From: Rhizobium leucaenae USDA 9039
Lineage (GTDB): Bacteria; Pseudomonadota; Alphaproteobacteria; Rhizobiales; Rhizobiaceae
Assembly: GCF_000426285.1 (NCBI RefSeq)
Contig: NZ_AUFB01000002.1
Coordinates: forward strand, 310,001-374,000
DNA length: 64,000 bases
Reading direction: 5' to 3'
Positions 61,215 to 64,000 of the stretch are shown here, in pieces. Under the pieces are notes generated by a model. It worked only from the letters and a program-made list of their open reading frames with translations, did no database searches and was not told the DNA's origin. The stretch's first letter is position 1. Each line of letters starts with the position of its first letter. A program made the position numbers and the translations under genes.

Positions 61215-61742
61215 TTAAGCGATGGATAAGGCAGCGGCGGCACTATCCGTTTCATCGCTCTTGTCGGCTTGATTGTCGATGCCGAGCTGCTGTTTGACTT
61301 GTTTGGCGATCTCGTCGTTGATCGCCTTCTGCTGGTCGGCTGGCAACTTGCGGAAGGACTCCTCCATCAAGTTGTGCTGTTCCAAATATTGAGCGCGAAT
61401 CTTTTCCGCAGGCGTCATGTGGGCCAGTTTGGTGAACTCGTCCACAATATCCTGACTGACAGAGTTGCTCGACGAATCCGAACCGTTGATGCTGGGAGCC
61501 GTGCCGTCGCTCTGATCGGCGTCGACATCTGATGTCGATGGCGCAGTCTGACCGGTTTGGCTCAGCCAGAAGCCCGACGAGATGGAGGAGGGTACGCCGC
61601 TAGATGTGACCGAGGACGCCTGTGTCTGCTGCTGATCGCTGTCGTCGGGCAGCATGAACGGCGTGCTGTCGTCAGAATCCGTATTCTGCTGGCTCTTTGT
61701 CGGGCTGCTGAAAAGGCTCTGGGTGCTATGATGAACTTTCAT
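61215..61742 (-). CDS. Ser/Gln/Asp-rich protein with helical C-terminal domain
   Basis: A 175-residue protein not recognised as a known family. Residues 1-90 are low-complexity and rich in Ser, Gln, Asp and Thr, predicted disordered. The C-terminal part (about 100-165) is helical with charged segments such as MTPAEKIRAQYLEQHN and KLPADQQKAINDEIAKQV, which resemble short conserved helices in other rhizobial proteins. ATG 61742 is preferred because AGGGAG is eight bases away, whereas ATG 61748 is only two bases from it. It converges with bla. Confidence 0.65.
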   Translation of the reverse strand: MKVHHSTQSLFSSPTKSQQNTDSDDSTPFMLPDDSDQQQTQASSVTSSGVPSSISSGFWLSQTGQTAPSTSDVDADQSDGTAPSINGSDSSSNSVSQDIVDEFTKLAHMTPAEKIRAQYLEQHNLMEESFRKLPADQQKAINDEIAKQVKQQLGIDNQADKSDETDSAAAALSIA

Positions 61743-61815
61743 CGTCATGTCTCCCTATGGGTTGGCGCGACGATGACTCGGCAAGCGTGTCCGGGGCTTG
61801 TGTACTAAGGCTCTC

Positions 61816-63330
61816 TTATGTTCCGCAGAAGGTTTGCAGCACACGTTCCGCCGGTTGCGGCGGTTCGGCATAGGGCGCGAAGGCCGGTTGGTCCTGATAA
61901 GGCTTTGCAAGCACCGCCAGCAGCGCCTCGAACAATGAAAAATCCTCCTCCTTGACCGCCGCTTCGATCGCCTGTTCGATTCGATGGTTGCGTGGAATGA
62001 ATGCCGGGTTCACGCTCCGCATCGCCCGTGCCCGTTCGGTCGGTGCTTGCGGATCGCGGCTCAGCCGCTCGCGCCAGCGTGCTAGCCATGTCTCGGTCGA
62101 TTCCGGGTCCTTGAAGCTGGCTGCAAAAGCCATTTCCTTGTCCTCGCTCTCGGCAAGCGCTGCAAGCCGCCGGAAGGTCAAGGTGAAGTCCGCCTCCTGC
62201 TGCTGCATCAGCGCCAGCAGCGCCTGGATCAGATCGAGGTCGCCGTCTTCCTCGGTTGCAAGGCCGATCTTGGCGCGCATCCCAGCAAGCCAAGGCGTTT
62301 GGAAACGCTCGCCATAAGCCTTAAGCACCGCATTTGCCAGATCGACGGCCGCGTCCACCGACGGATCGATCAACGACAATAGCGTTTCACCGAGCCGGGC
62401 GATGTTCCATTGGCCGATACCGGGCTGGTTGGCATAGGCGTAACGGCCCTGCTGATCGATCGAAGAAAAGACGGTCGCCGGATTGTAATTGTCCATGAAG
62501 GCGCAGGGGCCGTAATCGATCGTCTCGCCGGAAATGGTCATATTGTCGGTATTCATCACGCCATGGATGAAGCCGACATGCAGCCAGCGCGCAATCAAGG
62601 CCGCCTGTCGTTCGGAAACTGCCTCCAAAAGCGCGAGATAGCGGTTTTTCCGGTCCTTAATCTCCGGATAATGCCGGTGGATCACATAGTCGGCGAGGAT
62701 GCGCAGGCTATCCGTATCGCTGCGGGCAGCGAAGAACTGGAAAGTGCCGACGCGAATATGGCTTGCCGCGACGCGGGTGAAGACCGCGCCGGGCAGCACG
62801 TCCTCACGATAGACGCGCTCACCGGTGGTAACCGCCGCTAGCGCCCGTGTCGTCGGAATGTCCAGCGCATGCATGGCTTCGCTGACGATATATTCGCGCA
62901 GAACTGGCCCCAGCGCCGCCCGCCCGTCGCCGCGCCGTGAGAAGCGCGTCGGTCCCGCGCCTTTGAGCTGGATATCGCGGCGCTTGCCGTTGCGGTCGAC
63001 GACTTCCCCGAGCAGGATCGCCCGGCCATCCCCAAGCTGCGGCACGAAGCCGCCGAACTGGTGACCGGCATAGGCCATCGCGATCGGCTGGGAGCCCGGC
63101 AGCAGCGTGTTCCCCGAGAAGATCGCCGCCCCATCTCGTTCCAACGCATCGGCATCTAGCCCGAGATCGCCGGACAGTGCCCTATTGAACTTGACCAGCC
63201 GCGGCGCTGCGACCGGGGTCGGCGCCTGTTGCACAAAAAACTGCGGCGGGAGACGCGCGTAGCTATTGTCGAACGGTATCGGCCGCGCTTCGAGCGCCGC
63301 ATTGTCGTGAAGAGATGAGCTCATGACCAT
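61816..63330 (-). CDS. selO: SelO-family protein AMPylase (YdiU/UPF0061)
   Basis: A 504-residue pseudokinase-fold protein that transfers AMP from ATP to proteins, linked to redox response. [20 protein letters not shown] near residue 85 is the nucleotide-binding start, [20 protein letters not shown] follows, and [20 protein letters not shown] holds the catalytic/metal Asp residues around 245-260. The C-terminus ends FCGT, placing a Cys at the position where eukaryotic SelO has selenocysteine. It lies upstream of parDE, in the opposite direction. Confidence 0.93.
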   Translation of the reverse strand: MVMSSSLHDNAALEARPIPFDNSYARLPPQFFVQQAPTPVAAPRLVKFNRALSGDLGLDADALERDGAAIFSGNTLLPGSQPIAMAYAGHQFGGFVPQLGDGRAILLGEVVDRNGKRRDIQLKGAGPTRFSRRGDGRAALGPVLREYIVSEAMHALDIPTTRALAAVTTGERVYREDVLPGAVFTRVAASHIRVGTFQFFAARSDTDSLRILADYVIHRHYPEIKDRKNRYLALLEAVSERQAALIARWLHVGFIHGVMNTDNMTISGETIDYGPCAFMDNYNPATVFSSIDQQGRYAYANQPGIGQWNIARLGETLLSLIDPSVDAAVDLANAVLKAYGERFQTPWLAGMRAKIGLATEEDGDLDLIQALLALMQQQEADFTLTFRRLAALAESEDKEMAFAASFKDPESTETWLARWRERLSRDPQAPTERARAMRSVNPAFIPRNHRIEQAIEAAVKEEDFSLFEALLAVLAKPYQDQPAFAPYAEPPQPAERVLQTFCGT

Positions 63331-63372
63331 AAGGTAGGGCTGGGGAGGATGTGGTGCAAGGCGCTTGCCTAT

Positions 63373-63391
63373 AGTAGGAAGTTATCCTACT
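63373..63391. promoter_or_regulatory. Palindrome at the parDE promoter
   Basis: AGTAGGA-AGTTA-TCCTACT at 63373-63391 is a perfect inverted repeat with 7-base arms, 29 bases before the parD ATG. It is a likely autoregulatory ParD operator. Confidence 0.6.
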
Positions 63392-63419
63392 TTATCCCAC
63401 CGACCCCGAGGAGTTCGCC

Positions 63420-63680
63420 ATGAACGAGAAACTGAGCATCTCACTCCCGACTGAAATGGTCGCCGCCATTAAAAGCCGTGTCGACGCCGGAGCTTACGCT
63501 TCCACGAGTGAGGTGCTGCGTGCTGCTGTCCGCGTGTGGCTGCGGGAGGAGGAGGAATACCAGGAACGGATCGCAGCGATCCGACAGAAGGTCAAGGCAT
63601 CTCTGGATGATCCGAGGCCTAATTTGAGCGGAGGCGAAGTCAAGCAGCGTCTTGATGCTTTTTTTGACAAGCGTCGCTAA
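63420..63680 (+). CDS. parD: ParD-type antitoxin
   Basis: An 86-residue antitoxin of the ribbon-helix-helix ParD family. MNEKLSISLPTEMVAAIKSR is the DNA-binding ribbon, followed by TSEVLRAAVRVWLREEEEYQ. The C-terminal half neutralises ParE. GAGGAG sits before ATG 63420. It ends three bases before parE. Confidence 0.92.
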   Translation: MNEKLSISLPTEMVAAIKSRVDAGAYASTSEVLRAAVRVWLREEEEYQERIAAIRQKVKASLDDPRPNLSGGEVKQRLDAFFDKRR

Positions 63681-63683
63681 ACT

Positions 63684-63995
63684 ATGGAGCGATTTGCGGT
63701 CGAATACCGTCCGGAAGCCGTTGAAAACCTCCTCGACATCGCCGCTTATGTGTTCGAGCGAAGCCAAAATATCAAAACGAGCGAGGGATATGTCGATCGC
63801 ATCTACAGACGCTGCGAAAAAATCGGCGATGCGCCGTTCGGTGGGGTTGCCCGAGACGATTTGGGACCCGGTATTCGCTTAGCCGTCTTCGAGAAGAGCA
63901 TCGTTATTCTCTACATAATCGAAGGCAGTACGGTCTGGATCACCAATATCTTTTCGGGCAGCCGAGACTACGAAACGCTCCTGACCCGCCCTTAG
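63684..63995 (+). CDS. parE: ParE-type toxin (RelE/ParE superfamily)
   Basis: A 103-residue toxin of the RelE/ParE fold, expected to inhibit DNA gyrase, although ribosome-targeting relatives exist. VEYRPEAVENLLDIAAYVFE opens the protein and IVILYIIEGSTVWITNIFSG is the central strand pair. The start is three bases after parD's stop. The stop lies five bases from the window edge, so the gene is complete. Confidence 0.9.
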   Translation: MERFAVEYRPEAVENLLDIAAYVFERSQNIKTSEGYVDRIYRRCEKIGDAPFGGVARDDLGPGIRLAVFEKSIVILYIIEGSTVWITNIFSGSRDYETLLTRP

Positions 63996-64000
63996 CCTTC

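Noticed and set aside
1..64000. tRNA, rRNA, IS, prophage, CRISPR or integrase sites.
   Set aside because: Looked for throughout on both strands; none could be recognised by sequence features.

Overview
The window is about 64 kb of GC-rich, densely coded bacterial chromosome. The gene set and sequence style point to the Rhizobiaceae, most likely Rhizobium or a close relative. The signs are a zinc-type asparaginase of the R. etli kind, a dmeRF cobalt/nickel efflux pair, a TIGR03808-type Tat-exported repeat protein, OhrR/Ohr, the exonuclease plus ATP-dependent ligase pair, and mosaic palindromic intergenic elements of the kind scattered through rhizobial genomes. I see no rRNA, tRNA, CRISPR array, insertion sequence, phage gene, origin or att site. 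This reads as ordinary core/flexible chromosome rather than an island.

Layout. 1-8.2 kb: a cut-off MFS pump with a divergent Fe-S-type regulator, an asparaginase, small membrane proteins, a DeoR regulator facing a DUF4406 gene, two GSTs and a LysR regulator. 8.5-18.9 kb: a long forward block with an indolepyruvate-ferredoxin-oxidoreductase-family fusion followed by a leucine/isovalerate (liu) operon, ivd-mccB-ridA-mccA-hmgL-liuC. 18.9-28 kb: a Tat-exported beta-helix protein facing a PAS-GAF-GGDEF-EAL protein, a TMEM175-like channel, a nitrilase-superfamily amidase, the ligase-associated exonuclease with its ATP-dependent ligase, and a Tat hydrolase. 28-32 kb: both methylmalonyl-CoA mutase subunits, split by a palindromic repeat. 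32-38.6 kb: two L,D-transpeptidase lipoproteins, ohrR/ohr, a RES-Xre toxin-antitoxin pair, and a MarR/DUF899/DUF1579/VOC cluster. 38.7-48.7 kb: a HerA-like ATPase, a metallophosphoesterase, a second-type zwf with a tiny leader ORF, tam, a zinc alcohol dehydrogenase, a branched-chain aminotransferase and an MFS pump. 49-64 kb: small membrane proteins, an Asp/Glu racemase-family protein, sodB, a second phosphoesterase, a WYL regulator, a LysE exporter, two cytochromes c, a methyltransferase facing a C39-like protein, dmeRF, a class A beta-lactamase with an acidic linker, selO and parDE.

How the genes work together. The clearest pathway is branched-chain amino acid catabolism. An aminotransferase (46.3 kb) and the 2-oxoacid:ferredoxin oxidoreductase (8.5 kb) could feed acyl-CoA into the liu operon, while methylmalonyl-CoA mutase handles the propionyl-CoA arm. 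A second theme is stress and defence: Ohr/OhrR, SOD, GSTs, L,D-transpeptidases, beta-lactamase, metal efflux, SelO and a DNA-repair ligase module.

The most useful new observations are cis-acting. They include a three-half-site operator at the Fe-S regulator, SD-masking hairpins at a GST and at the racemase gene, a leader peptide overlapping zwf, perfect palindromes at dmeR and upstream of other genes, and an orphan hairpin between divergent genes at 58.46 kb. I did not find a clearly undescribed multi-gene system. The best candidates for novelty are the oxidoreductase-plus-RidA version of the leucine pathway and the acidic-linker beta-lactamase. All functions come from reading the sequence; no database search was run.
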